A stretch of DNA of 64,000 nt from Saccharopolyspora flava (GCF_900116135.1 NZ_FOZX01000007.1:1-64000); one strand, 5' to 3'. Numbered from the stretch's first letter, positions 49,073 through 59,094 are shown. Numbers and translations are program-made. The notes: generated from the sequence alone by a model not told the origin.

Positions 49073-52000
49073 GTGCTGGCCTCGGGCGCGCAGTTCGGGC
49101 CGATCGTGATCCGCGGCAACGCTCCGGCGACCGGGACCTCGGTCACCAACACCGCGAGCGTGGCCGGGGCCGACGTGGATTCCAACACGGCCAACAACAC
49201 CGCGAGCGCCACCACCAGCCTGACCGCGCAGGCACCGGCGCTGACCGTGCAGAAGACCGCCAACCCGACCAGCGTCACCACCGCGGGCGCGCCGATCGTG
49301 TACTCCTACCGGGTCAGCAACATCGGGAACGTGCCGCTGACCGGGATCTCGGTGGCCGAGACGGCGTTCACCGGGACCGGGCCGCGACCATCGGCGTCGT
49401 GCCCCGCCACGTCCCTCGACCCCGGCGCGTCGATGACGTGCACGGCGAACTACACCGCGACCCAGGCCGACGTGGACCGCGGCTCGATCGTCAACACCGC
49501 GGTCGCCAACGGCACGAGTCCCGCCGGAGTCGCGGTCGTGTCCCCGCCCACGACCGCGACCGTGACCGCGGCGGCGTCCCCGTCGCTGACCGTCGCCAAG
49601 ACCGCGAGCCCGTCGGACGCCGCGTCGTTCACCGTCGGCCGGGTGATCACCTACTCCTACCGGATCACCAACACCGGCAACGTCACGCTCACCAACGTGC
49701 GCCCGACCGACACCGCCTTCAACGGCTCCGGCCCGCGCCCGACGCCGACCTGCCCATCGGGTGCCGCCTCGCTCGCCCCCGGCGCGTCGGTGACCTGCAC
49801 CGCGACCTACACCGTCACCCAGGCCGACGTGGACCGGGGGTCGCTGACCAACACCGCGACCGCCACCGGCACCCCGCCGTCCGGGTCGTCGCCGCCGACC
49901 TCCCCGCCGTCGACGGTGACCGTGCCGGGTGATTCGGCGCCCGCGCTGACGGTGCGCAAGTCGGCCTCGCCGACCACGATGAACGCCGCCGGGAACACCA
50001 TCACCTACCGGTTCCTGGTGACCAACACCGGCAACGTCACGCTCAACTCCGTCTCGATCGCCGAACCCACCTTCACCGGCACCGGCGGGGCTCCCGCCGT
50101 GACCTGCCCGTCCGGGCCGCTGCTGCCGGGTGCCCAGACGACCTGCACCGCGACCTACTCGGTCACCCAGGCCGACATGGATCGCGGCACCATCGACAAC
50201 ACCGCGACCGCCAGCGCCGTCGCACCCGATGCCACCCGGGTGACCTCGGCGCCGTCCTCGGCGCGGGTCACCGCCGACCGCGCTCCGGCGCTGGCCGTGG
50301 TGAAGTCGGCGACGCCGACGACCGTCACCGCCGCCGGGGACGCGGTGAACTACTCGTTCCGGGTCACCAACACCGGCAACGTCAGCCTCGACACGATCAC
50401 CGTCGCCGACACGCAGTTCTCCGGCACCGGCACGCCACCGGCCCCGTCCTGCCCGCCGGGCGTGCTCGCCCCGGGCGCGTCGACGACGTGCACGGCGAGC
50501 TACACCGCCACGCAGGCCGACATCGACGCCGGATCGATCTCCAACACCGCCACCGCCTCCGGCCGCGACCCCACCACCGGCAACGGCACGACCTCGCCGC
50601 CGTCCTCGGCGACGGTGATCGCCGACGCCACCCCGGGCCTGAGCCTGGTCAAGACCGCCGACCCGACCCGCGTCACCGCCGCCGGGCAGACCGTCACCTT
50701 CGGCTTCCTGGTCACCAACACCTCGGCGGTGACCCTCAACGACCCGCAGATCGCCGAAACCGACTTCACCGGGAGCGGTCCGGCGCCCGCGCCGACCTGC
50801 CCGTCGGGTCCGCTCGCGCCGGGCGCGCAGGTGAGGTGCACCGCCACCTACACCACGACGCAGGCGGACGTGGACCGCGGCTCGATCGTCAACATCGCCA
50901 CCGCCTCGGCCACCCCGCCCTCGGGCTCGCCGGTGGTCTCCGACCCGTCGACGGTCACCGTGACCGCTGCGGCGACACCGGGCATCACCGTCGTGAAAAC
51001 GGCCACGCCGCAGTCGGTCTCGGCCGCCGGGCAGACCGTGGACTACGCGTTCCAGGTCACCAACACCGGCAACGTCACGATGAACTCGGTGGGGATCACC
51101 GACACCGAGTTCACCGGAACCGGGCCCGCCCCGGAGGTGTCGTGCCCATCGTCGACGCTGGCGCCGGGCATCTCGATGACCTGCACCGCGAGCTACACCG
51201 CGACCCAGGCCGACATCGACGCCGGCGGCTTCGACAACACCGCGACCGCCACCGGAACCCCGCCCGGCTCGACCCCGCAGACCTCACCGCCGTCGAGCAC
51301 CACCGTGACGGCCGAGCGGGCCGCCTCGCTGGCGCTGGTGAAGTCGGCCGATCCGTCGGTCGTCAACGCCGCCGGGCAGACCGTCGACTACTCGTTCCTG
51401 GTGACCAACACCGGCAACGCGACGGTCAACGACCTCGCCGTGACCGAGACCGACTTCTCCGGTTCCGGACCGGCCCCGGAGGTGTCGTGCCCGACGGATC
51501 CGCTGGCCCCGGGCGCCTCGACCACGTGCACCGCGAGCTACTCCGCCACGCAGGCCGACATCGACGCCGGGTCGATCACCAACACCGCCACCGCCGGCGG
51601 CACCGATCCGGCCGGGGACCCGGTCACCTCGCCGCCGTCGTCGGCGACCGTGGTCGCGGCGGTCGAGGGCGACATCAGCCTGTTCAAGTCGGCGAACCCG
51701 GAGACCGTGAGCGCCGCCGGTGACCAGGTGACCTTCGAGTTCCTGGTGACCAACGTCGAGAACGTCACGCTCAACGCCATCCGCGTCGACGAGGTCGAGT
51801 TCACCGGCACCGGAACGCTGTCGCCGATCACCTGCCCGCCGGGTCCGCTCGCCCCGGGCGAGCAGCGCACCTGCACGGCGACCTACGCGGCGACGCAGGC
51901 CGACATCAACGCCGGATCGGTGACCAACACCGCCACCGCGTCGGGCACCGAGCCCGACGGCACCGACGTCACCTCCGAGCCCGCGTCGGTGGTGGTGACC

Positions 52001-55000
52001 GCCGAGGCCGCTCCGGCGATGACGGTCGTCAAGTCCGCGCAGCCGCAGACGGTCACCGCCGCGGGCCAGACCATCGACTACTCGTACCAGGTCACCAACA
52101 CCGGCAACGTCACGGTCGACGGGGTCTCGGTCACCGAGACCGACTTCACCGGCACCGGACCGGCACCGACTCCGTCCTGCCCTGACGGCCCGCTGGCGCC
52201 GGGCGAGTCGACGACCTGCACCGCCTCCTACACCGCGACGCAGGCCGACATCGACGCGGGCGGCATCACCAACACCGCCACCACGACCGGCACGCCGCCG
52301 GGCGGACCACCGGTCACCTCACCGCCGTCGACCTCGACGGTGACCACCGATCCCTCTCCGGCGCTGACGGTGGCCAAGACCGGAGAACCGGCCACGGTGA
52401 GCGCGGCGGGCCAGACGATCACCTACTCCTACGAGGTCCGCAACACCGGGAACCAGACCGTCACCGACGTCGCCGTCGACGAGAGCGGCTTCACCGGCAC
52501 CGGACCGGCCCCTGCGGCGACGTGCCCGACGACGACGCTCGCGCCGGGGGAGTCGACGACCTGCACCGCCACGTACACCGTGACGCAGGGCGACATCGAC
52601 GCGGGCGGGGTCACCAACACCGGTGTCGCCACGGCCCAGCCGCCCGGCGGGGCACCGCCGGTGAGCTCGCCGCCGTCGACGGTGACCACCGGAGTCGAGC
52701 CGAACCCGTCGCTGGCCGTGGTGAAGTCGGCGACGCCGACCCACGTCGCCCGCGCCGGTGACGTGATCACCTACCACTTCGAGGCCACCAACACCGGCAA
52801 CGTCACCCTCACCGGCGTGCGCCTCGACGAGGCGGCGTTCACCGGCACCGGGGACCTGGGCCCGGCGACCTGCACCGGCGGGCCGACGCTCGCACCAGGG
52901 GAGAAGCGGATCTGCGACCTGGAGTACGCGGTGACGCAGGCCGACATCGACGCGGGGTCGATCTCCAACGGCGCCACGGCCTCCGGTCAGCCGCCGTCGG
53001 GCGCGCGGGTGACCTCGCCTCCGGCGTTCGCGACGGTCACCTCGGACCCGGCACCGGCGATCATGGTCGACAAGACCGCCGATCCGACCACGCTCACGGG
53101 GGCCGGCCAGACCGTCACCTACTCGTTCCTGGTGACCAACAGCGGCAACGTGACGCTGCACGACGTCGGCATCCGGGAGACCGGCTTCTCCGGCAGCGGC
53201 CAGCTCCCGCCGGCGAACTGCCCGACGACCTCGCTGGAGCCCGGTCAGCAGACGACGTGCACGACGTCCTACGCGGCGGCGCAGACCGACGTCGACCAGG
53301 GCTTCATCGCCAACTCGGCGGTGGCGGTGGGCACCGGACCCGGTGGCGCGGAGGCGATGTCGGAGCAGTCGGCCGCGCGCGTGGAGATCCCGCCGCAGCC
53401 CGCGCTGTCGCTGGTGAAGACCTCGGACCCGACGACCGCGAGCGCCGCCGGCGACCAGGTGACCTTCGAGTACGCGGTGACCAACACCGGCAACGTCACC
53501 CTCAACGGCGTCGGCGTCGGCGAGACCGAGTTCTCCGGAACCGGGCAGCCGCCGGTGCCGACCTGCCCGCCGGAGGCGGCGGTGCTGGCGCCGGGCGCGA
53601 CGGTCACCTGCACCGCGAGCTACACCCTGACCCAGGCCGACGTGGACGCGGGCGGCACCACCAATACCGCCGTCGCCGGTGCCACCCCGCCGGGAGGCCC
53701 GCCCGCGGTGATCTCGCCGCCGTCGACCTCGACGGTGACGGTCGACCCGGGACCGGGCCTGTCGGTGGTGAAGTCGGCGAACCCGTCCTCAGTGGACTCC
53801 GCCGGTGACGTGGTGACCTACGAGTTCGTGGTGACCAACACGGGCAACGTGACGATGGAGGACGTGTCGGTCGCCGAGACCGATTTCACCGGCACGGGTC
53901 CGGCGCCGGTGGCGACGTGCCCGCCGGGTCCGCTGGCACCGGGCGCGCAGACGACCTGCACCGCGCCGTACACGGTGACGCAGGCCGATGTGGACGCCGG
54001 TTCGATCAGCAACACCGCGACCGCCACCGGTGAGCCGCCGGGGTCGGACACCCCCATCCCGCCGTCGCCGCCGTCGTCGACCACGGTGACGATCGACCCG
54101 GCCCCGGGCCTGTCGGTGGTGAAGTCGGTCGACCCCGCCGGGCCGGAGTCCTTCGCCGTCGGTCAGGAGCTCACCTACACGTTCGTGGCCACCAACACCG
54201 GCAACGTGACGCTGCACGACGTGGCGATCGACGACGAGGACTTCTCCGGCAGCGGCGGGCTCGGCGAGCCCACCTGCACCGGCGACCCCGCCTCGGTCGC
54301 CCCGGGCGAGCAGATCGTGTGCACCGCGACCTACGTCGTGACCCAGGCCGACGTCGACGCGGGTGGTGTCCGCAACTCGGCCACCGCCACCGGCATCCCG
54401 CCCGCACCCGGGTCGCCGCCGGTCACCTCGCCGCCGTCGCAGGTCGAGGTCCCGCAGGACCCGCAACCCGGGCTCTCGCTGGTCAAGACCGCCGACACCG
54501 AGCACCTGACCGGGCCGGGCCAGGTGATCACCTACTCGTTCCTGATCACCAACACCGGCAACGTCACCCTCGACCGCGTCGCCGTCGACGAGGGCGAGTT
54601 CACCGGCAGCGGCCCGCTGTCGCCGGTGACCTGCCCGGACGAGGCCGGATCGCTGTCGCCCGGCGAGCAGGCCACCTGCACCGCGACCTACACCGTCACG
54701 CAGTCCGATGTGGACCGGGGCGAGCTGACCAACACCGCGACCGCGGGCGGCACCCCGCCCGGGGGCGGCGGCACGACCTCGCCGCCGAGCTCCGCCACGA
54801 TCACCGGCGACGCGAAACCGGTGCTGGAGGTCCTCAAGACGGCGCACTGGGTGGACGACAACGGTAGTGGCGTCGTCGATCTCGGCGACCGGATCGCCTG
54901 GACGATCACCGCGACCAACACCGGCGGCGCCACGGCGACCGACGTCGTCGTGTCCGACCCGACCGCGGGAGCGGTGACCTGCCCGGCCACCACCCTCGCG

Positions 55001-55318
55001 CCGGGCGAGTCGATGGACTGCACCGCGCCCGACCACGTCGTCGACGAGGCCGACGTGGCCGCGGGCGAGGTCGCCAACACCGCGATCGCGACCGGGCGCG
55101 GACCCGGCGGCGACCCGGTGACCTCGCCACCGGCGAGCTCGACGGTCGAGGTCGGCCGGCCCGGCACCCCGCCCGGTCCGCAGCCGGAGGAACCGGGCGG
55201 ACCCGGCGACCTGGCGACCACCGGTCGTGACGTCGGACTGCTGCTGGCCCTCGCCGGGGCGCTGCTGGCCTTCGGCGGACTGCTCTTCTCCGGTGCGCGG
55301 CGACGCCGCCGGAGCTGA
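49073..55318 (+). CDS. DUF11-repeat cell-wall protein, C-terminal part with LAxTG sortase signal
   Basis: 2,081 codons from the first in-frame GTG after the TGA. Seventeen repeats of about 110-120 residues each run from PALTVQKTANP to DEADVAAGEVANT. Each has the pattern KxAxP...G..ITYSF.VTNTGNVTL...E..FTGTG....C....L.PG...CTA.YT.TQADVD.G...NTATA, as in DUF11/B-repeat adhesins. A Pro/Gly-rich spacer leads to LATTG, a hydrophobic helix and RRRRRS, a class E sortase anchoring signal. Without the upstream signal peptide this part could not be exported. There is no ribosome site at 49073, so this is best seen as the remainder of one ~2,450-residue surface protein. Confidence 0.85.
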   Translation: MLASGAQFGPIVIRGNAPATGTSVTNTASVAGADVDSNTANNTASATTSLTAQAPALTVQKTANPTSVTTAGAPIVYSYRVSNIGNVPLTGISVAETAFTGTGPRPSASCPATSLDPGASMTCTANYTATQADVDRGSIVNTAVANGTSPAGVAVVSPPTTATVTAAASPSLTVAKTASPSDAASFTVGRVITYSYRITNTGNVTLTNVRPTDTAFNGSGPRPTPTCPSGAASLAPGASVTCTATYTVTQADVDRGSLTNTATATGTPPSGSSPPTSPPSTVTVPGDSAPALTVRKSASPTTMNAAGNTITYRFLVTNTGNVTLNSVSIAEPTFTGTGGAPAVTCPSGPLLPGAQTTCTATYSVTQADMDRGTIDNTATASAVAPDATRVTSAPSSARVTADRAPALAVVKSATPTTVTAAGDAVNYSFRVTNTGNVSLDTITVADTQFSGTGTPPAPSCPPGVLAPGASTTCTASYTATQADIDAGSISNTATASGRDPTTGNGTTSPPSSATVIADATPGLSLVKTADPTRVTAAGQTVTFGFLVTNTSAVTLNDPQIAETDFTGSGPAPAPTCPSGPLAPGAQVRCTATYTTTQADVDRGSIVNIATASATPPSGSPVVSDPSTVTVTAAATPGITVVKTATPQSVSAAGQTVDYAFQVTNTGNVTMNSVGITDTEFTGTGPAPEVSCPSSTLAPGISMTCTASYTATQADIDAGGFDNTATATGTPPGSTPQTSPPSSTTVTAERAASLALVKSADPSVVNAAGQTVDYSFLVTNTGNATVNDLAVTETDFSGSGPAPEVSCPTDPLAPGASTTCTASYSATQADIDAGSITNTATAGGTDPAGDPVTSPPSSATVVAAVEGDISLFKSANPETVSAAGDQVTFEFLVTNVENVTLNAIRVDEVEFTGTGTLSPITCPPGPLAPGEQRTCTATYAATQADINAGSVTNTATASGTEPDGTDVTSEPASVVVTAEAAPAMTVVKSAQPQTVTAAGQTIDYSYQVTNTGNVTVDGVSVTETDFTGTGPAPTPSCPDGPLAPGESTTCTASYTATQADIDAGGITNTATTTGTPPGGPPVTSPPSTSTVTTDPSPALTVAKTGEPATVSAAGQTITYSYEVRNTGNQTVTDVAVDESGFTGTGPAPAATCPTTTLAPGESTTCTATYTVTQGDIDAGGVTNTGVATAQPPGGAPPVSSPPSTVTTGVEPNPSLAVVKSATPTHVARAGDVITYHFEATNTGNVTLTGVRLDEAAFTGTGDLGPATCTGGPTLAPGEKRICDLEYAVTQADIDAGSISNGATASGQPPSGARVTSPPAFATVTSDPAPAIMVDKTADPTTLTGAGQTVTYSFLVTNSGNVTLHDVGIRETGFSGSGQLPPANCPTTSLEPGQQTTCTTSYAAAQTDVDQGFIANSAVAVGTGPGGAEAMSEQSAARVEIPPQPALSLVKTSDPTTASAAGDQVTFEYAVTNTGNVTLNGVGVGETEFSGTGQPPVPTCPPEAAVLAPGATVTCTASYTLTQADVDAGGTTNTAVAGATPPGGPPAVISPPSTSTVTVDPGPGLSVVKSANPSSVDSAGDVVTYEFVVTNTGNVTMEDVSVAETDFTGTGPAPVATCPPGPLAPGAQTTCTAPYTVTQADVDAGSISNTATATGEPPGSDTPIPPSPPSSTTVTIDPAPGLSVVKSVDPAGPESFAVGQELTYTFVATNTGNVTLHDVAIDDEDFSGSGGLGEPTCTGDPASVAPGEQIVCTATYVVTQADVDAGGVRNSATATGIPPAPGSPPVTSPPSQVEVPQDPQPGLSLVKTADTEHLTGPGQVITYSFLITNTGNVTLDRVAVDEGEFTGSGPLSPVTCPDEAGSLSPGEQATCTATYTVTQSDVDRGELTNTATAGGTPPGGGGTTSPPSSATITGDAKPVLEVLKTAHWVDDNGSGVVDLGDRIAWTITATNTGGATATDVVVSDPTAGAVTCPATTLAPGESMDCTAPDHVVDEADVAAGEVANTAIATGRGPGGDPVTSPPASSTVEVGRPGTPPGPQPEEPGGPGDLATTGRDVGLLLALAGALLAFGGLLFSGARRRRRS
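49235..55110 (+). repeat. Seventeen tandem ~345-bp DUF11-coding repeats
   Basis: Unit boundaries follow the conserved start P-(A/G)-L-x-V-x-K-(T/S)-A and the internal GTCACCAACACCGGCAACGT core. Neighbouring units differ substantially, so the array is old rather than freshly amplified. The units carry paired cysteines in most copies (one near the LPG turn and one in CTA), suggesting intradomain disulfides. Confidence 0.85.
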
Positions 55319-55339
55319 TCGAGGAGGAGAGGAAACGTG

Positions 55340-55774
55340 ATGCGCCGGAGTTGCGCGCTCGCCCTGGCGGCCGGAGTCGCCGCCCTCGCGCTGGGCGGTT
55401 GCGGGACGGAGGACCCCGCACCGGAACCCAAGGCCGTGGAGAAGCAGGGCACGCCCGGCCTGCCGAAGGGCGTGTCCGTGGCCACCGACGTGCCGGTGGA
55501 CGTGCCCAACAACCCCGAAGTCCGCAGGAACGTCCAGCTCGCGCGGTGCGAGAAGACCGAGACGGGCTGGCGGGCCGCGGGCACCGCGCGCAACCCCGGG
55601 CAGCGGGCGAGCACCTACGCGGTCACGGTGTTCTTCACGACCGACACCGCCACGGTCATCGGCACCGGCGCGGCCCGGGTCGACGTGCCCGCGGGCGGGA
55701 AAACCGACTGGGAGGTCGCGGCCGACTTCACGGCCCCGGACAAGACGCTCTGCGTGCTGCGCGGCGCGGGCTGA
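55340..55774 (+). CDS. Small secreted lipoprotein, function unknown
   Basis: A 144-residue protein. ALALAAGVAALALGGCG provides signal peptide and lipobox. The mature part has PVDVPNNPEVRRNVQLARCE and a beta-sandwich-like region (YAVTVFFTTDTATVIGTGAA ... FTAPDKTLC) reminiscent of FxLYD/DUF3426-type domains. AGGAGGAGAGG precedes GTG 55337/ATG 55340. It follows the surface protein by about 20 bases and may be co-transcribed with it. Confidence 0.8.
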   Translation: MRRSCALALAAGVAALALGGCGTEDPAPEPKAVEKQGTPGLPKGVSVATDVPVDVPNNPEVRRNVQLARCEKTETGWRAAGTARNPGQRASTYAVTVFFTTDTATVIGTGAARVDVPAGGKTDWEVAADFTAPDKTLCVLRGAG

Positions 55775-56006
55775 GGCCCGGCGGGCGACTCGGTGCGCGG
55801 TGCGACCTTTCGCGAGGGTAGGTACTCTCGCGTGAACCGTCGGTTGAGCTCACGACCGCTGTCGTTCCGCTGCGGGAACGCGCGCGAGGCGCACCGGACG
55901 CGCCGGTCTCCCCACCGGTGCCCGGCTCCCGGGTGCGCGCGGGACGAACTCCTGTTCCTCCGGGGCGCGAACGCACGCGCCCGCGCAACGGCACGAGGGG
56001 GTAGTG

Positions 56007-56414
56007 GTGTCCAACGCCGACAGTCCGGGCCCGGTGCCGCCTCAGCGGGGCGGTTCCCGGCGCGCGCCGGGGCCGGCGCCCGGGGCGTTACGGGTGCGCG
56101 TGTTCCAGCCCGGTGAGGGCGTCGTGGTCGTGCAGGTCGAGGGCGAGCTGGACCTGGCCGCGCGGAACCTGCTCACCGGCCCGCTCAACGAGCAGCTGGA
56201 AGCCGCGGTGACCGTGCTGGTGCTCGACCTCTCCCACGTCACCTTCATCAACTCCGAGGGCGCGGCCGCACTGGTCGAGGCGCGTCGTCTCGCCGAGGGG
56301 CGGCGCACCGAGCTGGTGCTGGTCTCCTCCCGCGCCGTCGACCGCCTGCTGCGGCTGCTCGAGCTCACGGGCCGCTTCAACTACGCGGCCCGCGAGGAGT
56401 CGTCGGCCCGATGA
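56007..56414 (+). CDS. STAS-domain anti-sigma factor antagonist
   Basis: A 135-residue protein. A proline/glycine-rich lead precedes a STAS fold: VVVVQVEGELDLAARNLLTG, VLVLDLSHVTFINSEGAAAL with the phosphorylatable Ser in the INSEG loop, and helix EARRLAEGRRTELVLVSS. Such proteins release a sigma factor by binding its anti-sigma kinase when unphosphorylated. No kinase or sigma gene is adjacent. The start could be GTG 56004 or 56007, and the latter has better spacing to GAGGGG. Confidence 0.85.
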   Translation: MSNADSPGPVPPQRGGSRRAPGPAPGALRVRVFQPGEGVVVVQVEGELDLAARNLLTGPLNEQLEAAVTVLVLDLSHVTFINSEGAAALVEARRLAEGRRTELVLVSSRAVDRLLRLLELTGRFNYAAREESSAR

Positions 56415-56450
56415 GCCATCCTGGAGGGGACGATCACGGAGAGGAGGAGC

Positions 56451-57650
56451 ATGAGCGACCAGGACGACGCCCCGGAGGAGGACGCCGAGCAGGAGGACGC
56501 CGAGGCGGTCGACTCCGGACAGGGGGACCAGGACCAGGACGAGGGGGAGCGGCTCGCCGAGCGCGGTGAACCCGAGGAGGGCACCCCGGACCGGCGGCTC
56601 GGGCTGATCGCCGACCCGGACATGCCCGAGCAGGTCACCCGGCGCCTGGCCGACGATCTTCCCGAACTGCTCGGCGACGAGCAGCACTCCTGGGCCGTGG
56701 AGGTCGACGTCGACCCGGTGACCGCCGGCAGGCGCAGCACCCGCGACATCCTGGCCTCCACCCGCGAGCGGATGGACGAGCACAGCTGGGACCACGCGGT
56801 GTGCCTGACCGACCTGCCGGTGCGCGCCGACGGCAAACCGGTGGTCGCCGAGGCCGATGTGGACCGCGGGGTGGCGGTGGTGTCGCTGCCCGCGCTGGGC
56901 GGCACGGGCGTGTACCGGCGGGCGCGGCAGGTCGTGCTGCAGATCGTCGACGAGCTCACCGGCCGCCGGGGCGGCGGCGACAACCGCTACGGCCTGGACA
57001 GCGGCCCGGCCCGGCTGCTGGCGCCCGTGCTGCGCCGGGAGCTCGATGAGGACCACGAGGCCGACGTCCGCTACAGCACCACCCGCAGGCGCGGCCGAAT
57101 CCGGCTGCTCAGCGGCATGGTGCGCTCCAACCAGCCCGCGCAGCTGGTGTTCGGGCTGCGCAGCGCGCTGGCGGCGGCCGTGGCCACCAGCGCCTTCGGG
57201 TTGTCGTCGAGCACCATCTGGCAGATCGGCGACCAGCTGGGCGTGGTGCGGCAGGTCATCGCCGCGGTGGTGTCGGTGGTGCTGCTGGTGTTCTGGCTGA
57301 TCAGCGCGCACGGGTTGTGGGAGAAGCCGCGCCGCGGCGGTGATCGCGAGCAGGTGCTGCTGTACAACACCTCCACGGTCGCGACGCTGACCATCGGGGT
57401 CGGCGTGATGTACGTCGGGCTGTTCGCGATCAACCTCGCCGTGGCGCTGTTCATCGTCCCGCCGAACCTGCTGGCCAGCAGCCTCGGACACCCCGCCGAC
57501 TTCACCCGCTACCTCGCCCTGGCGTGGGGTTTCACCACGATGGGCGTGATCGCGGGCGCCCTGGGCTCAAGCCTCGAATCCGACCGGGCCGTCCGGCAAG
57601 CCGCTTACGGCTACCGCGAGGAACAGCGCCGCAACGAGCAGGAGCACTAG
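56451..57650 (+). CDS. Conserved actinobacterial membrane protein, function unknown
   Basis: A 399-residue protein. The first 50 residues are very acidic (DDAPEEDAEQEDAEAVDSGQ). A soluble domain follows (HSWAVEVDVDPVTAGRRSTR ... WDHAVCLTDLPVRADGKPVV). Four membrane helices fill residues about 230-385. The soluble part contains a zinc-protease-like spacing without HExxH, so no catalysis is claimed. It lies 36 bases after the STAS gene in the same direction and may be co-transcribed with it. Confidence 0.75.
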   Translation: MSDQDDAPEEDAEQEDAEAVDSGQGDQDQDEGERLAERGEPEEGTPDRRLGLIADPDMPEQVTRRLADDLPELLGDEQHSWAVEVDVDPVTAGRRSTRDILASTRERMDEHSWDHAVCLTDLPVRADGKPVVAEADVDRGVAVVSLPALGGTGVYRRARQVVLQIVDELTGRRGGGDNRYGLDSGPARLLAPVLRRELDEDHEADVRYSTTRRRGRIRLLSGMVRSNQPAQLVFGLRSALAAAVATSAFGLSSSTIWQIGDQLGVVRQVIAAVVSVVLLVFWLISAHGLWEKPRRGGDREQVLLYNTSTVATLTIGVGVMYVGLFAINLAVALFIVPPNLLASSLGHPADFTRYLALAWGFTTMGVIAGALGSSLESDRAVRQAAYGYREEQRRNEQEH

Positions 57651-58474
57651 AGCTTCGCGAGCTGCTTCTGGCGCCAGCGCTCGGTTCCTTCGACGTCGTT
57701 GAAGGTGAAGACGTGGAACCCGCTGATGGCGTTGGTGGGGTCGAGGATCTGGTCGGACAGGGCGCCGACGAGCTTGTCCGGGCGGTATCCGCTGGGCAGG
57801 AAGAACCGCCAGAACATCGCCGACTGCTTGGCCAGGAACCGCGCGGACTGGCCGAGTCCCAGGCCCGCGGAGACGCGGATCAGCTTCTGCCGGTTCACGC
57901 AGCCCGGGATGCCCACCCGCACCGGCGTGGTGATGCCGTCGGCGTGCAGGCGGCCGGCCCAGTCGACGGTGGTGGCCGGGGTGAAGCAGAGCTGCGTGAC
58001 GATCTCGTGGGCGTGATCGGCCTTGCGCCGCAACGCTTCCGAGATCACCGCGTCCGGGATCGTGCCGTGGCCCTCCGGGTAGCCGGCGATGCCGAGGTGC
58101 GCGAAGTCGTGCCCGGCCTCGGCGAGGGCGAGCAGCAGGCTCTCGGCGTCGGGGAACTCCCCGGCGGGCTCGGCGGCGTCCCCGCCGATCACGAACAGCC
58201 GCCGCACGCCCGATTCCAGCAGCCGCGCGGCGATCTCGTCGAGCTCCGCGCGGTCGCGCACCAGGCGGGCCGCCAGGTGCGGGGCGGCGGTGTAGCCGTT
58301 CTTGCTCAGCCGCACCGCCAGGTCCAGCGTCGGTTCCAGACCCCGGGCCTCGGTGGTGGTGATGGTCAGCGGCACGTCGCAGGGCACGTGCGCGAGCACC
58401 TTCTCCTCGGTGCTGCGGAACGGCAGCACCTCGTAGGAGGCGTTGCGCAGCGCGGCCGCCAGCGCCGCGCTCAC
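57647..58474 (-). CDS. Methylenetetrahydrofolate reductase-family protein
   Basis: A 275-residue TIM barrel of the MTHFR family. It shows DVPLTITTTEARGLEPTLDL, the FAD/folate region RRLFVIGGDAAEPAGEFPDA and IAGYPEGHGTIPDAV, and QLCFTPATTVDWAGRL. Its GTG (58474) overlaps the MBL gene stop. It would interconvert methylene- and methyl-tetrahydrofolate. Located after soxBDAG, it probably channels the C1 unit released by sarcosine oxidation. Confidence 0.85.
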   Translation of the reverse strand: MSAALAAALRNASYEVLPFRSTEEKVLAHVPCDVPLTITTTEARGLEPTLDLAVRLSKNGYTAAPHLAARLVRDRAELDEIAARLLESGVRRLFVIGGDAAEPAGEFPDAESLLLALAEAGHDFAHLGIAGYPEGHGTIPDAVISEALRRKADHAHEIVTQLCFTPATTVDWAGRLHADGITTPVRVGIPGCVNRQKLIRVSAGLGLGQSARFLAKQSAMFWRFFLPSGYRPDKLVGALSDQILDPTNAISGFHVFTFNDVEGTERWRQKQLAKL

Positions 58475-59094
58475 CGCGCCACCCACTCGTCGAACTGCGC
58501 CACGACCTCGGCGATCGTGGTGCTCGGGCCGTGACCGGGGTGGACCCGGGTGCGCGGTGGCAGCGGCAGCAGCCGGTCCCGGATCGAGTCGATGATCGCG
58601 TCCCGGTCGGAGAACGAGCGCCCGGTGGCGCCCGGCCCACCGGCGAACAGGGTGTCGCCGGTGAACACGGTCGCCAGGTCCGGGCTGTACAGGCACACCG
58701 ACCCCGGCGTGTGGCCGGGCGTGTGCATGACCTGCACGCTCAACCGTCCGATGTGGAACGTCTGGCGGTCCACCAGTCGCGCGTCGGGCTGCCGGGCCGG
58801 GTGCGTGAGCTCCCACACCGGCCGGTCGGCCGGGTGCAGGTGGACCGGCGCGGCCACGGCGTCGGCCAGGTCCGGGGCGACGCGCACGTGATCGTCGTGG
58901 GCGTGGGTGAGCAGCACCGCCACCACCTCGCGGCCGGCGACCAGCTCGCGGATCGCCTCGACGTCGTGCGGTGCGTCGATCACCAGGCACTGGTGGGCGT
59001 CACCGACGACCCACAGGTTGTTCTCCACCTCGTGGACCTCGCCGTCGAGGGAGAACTTGCCCTCGACGACGGCGTGGTCGATGCGGATGCTCAT
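58471..59094 (-). CDS. MBL-fold metallohydrolase (glyoxalase II-like)
   Basis: A 207-residue protein with the zinc motif LLTHAHDDHVRVAPDL, then MHTPGHTPGSVCLY, FTGDTLFAGGPGATGR and the final HPGHGPSTTI histidine. This matches MBL hydrolases of thioesters. In actinobacteria such enzymes accompany mycothiol-dependent formaldehyde oxidation. Here the neighbouring sarcosine oxidase makes a formaldehyde-level C1 unit, so hydrolysis of a mycothiol adduct is a fitting but unproven role. Confidence 0.87.
   Translation of the reverse strand: MSIRIDHAVVEGKFSLDGEVHEVENNLWVVGDAHQCLVIDAPHDVEAIRELVAGREVVAVLLTHAHDDHVRVAPDLADAVAAPVHLHPADRPVWELTHPARQPDARLVDRQTFHIGRLSVQVMHTPGHTPGSVCLYSPDLATVFTGDTLFAGGPGATGRSFSDRDAIIDSIRDRLLPLPPRTRVHPGHGPSTTIAEVVAQFDEWVAR

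Noticed and set aside
48763..55036. Long open frames on the minus strand across the DUF11 array
   Set aside because: They mirror the repeat codon pattern of the sense gene, have Arg/Gly/Val-rich low-complexity translations and no ribosome sites; typical shadows in GC-rich DNA.
49235..55110. CRISPR-like or satellite array
   Set aside because: The ~345-bp periodicity is protein-coding with diverged units and no short constant repeat with unique spacers.
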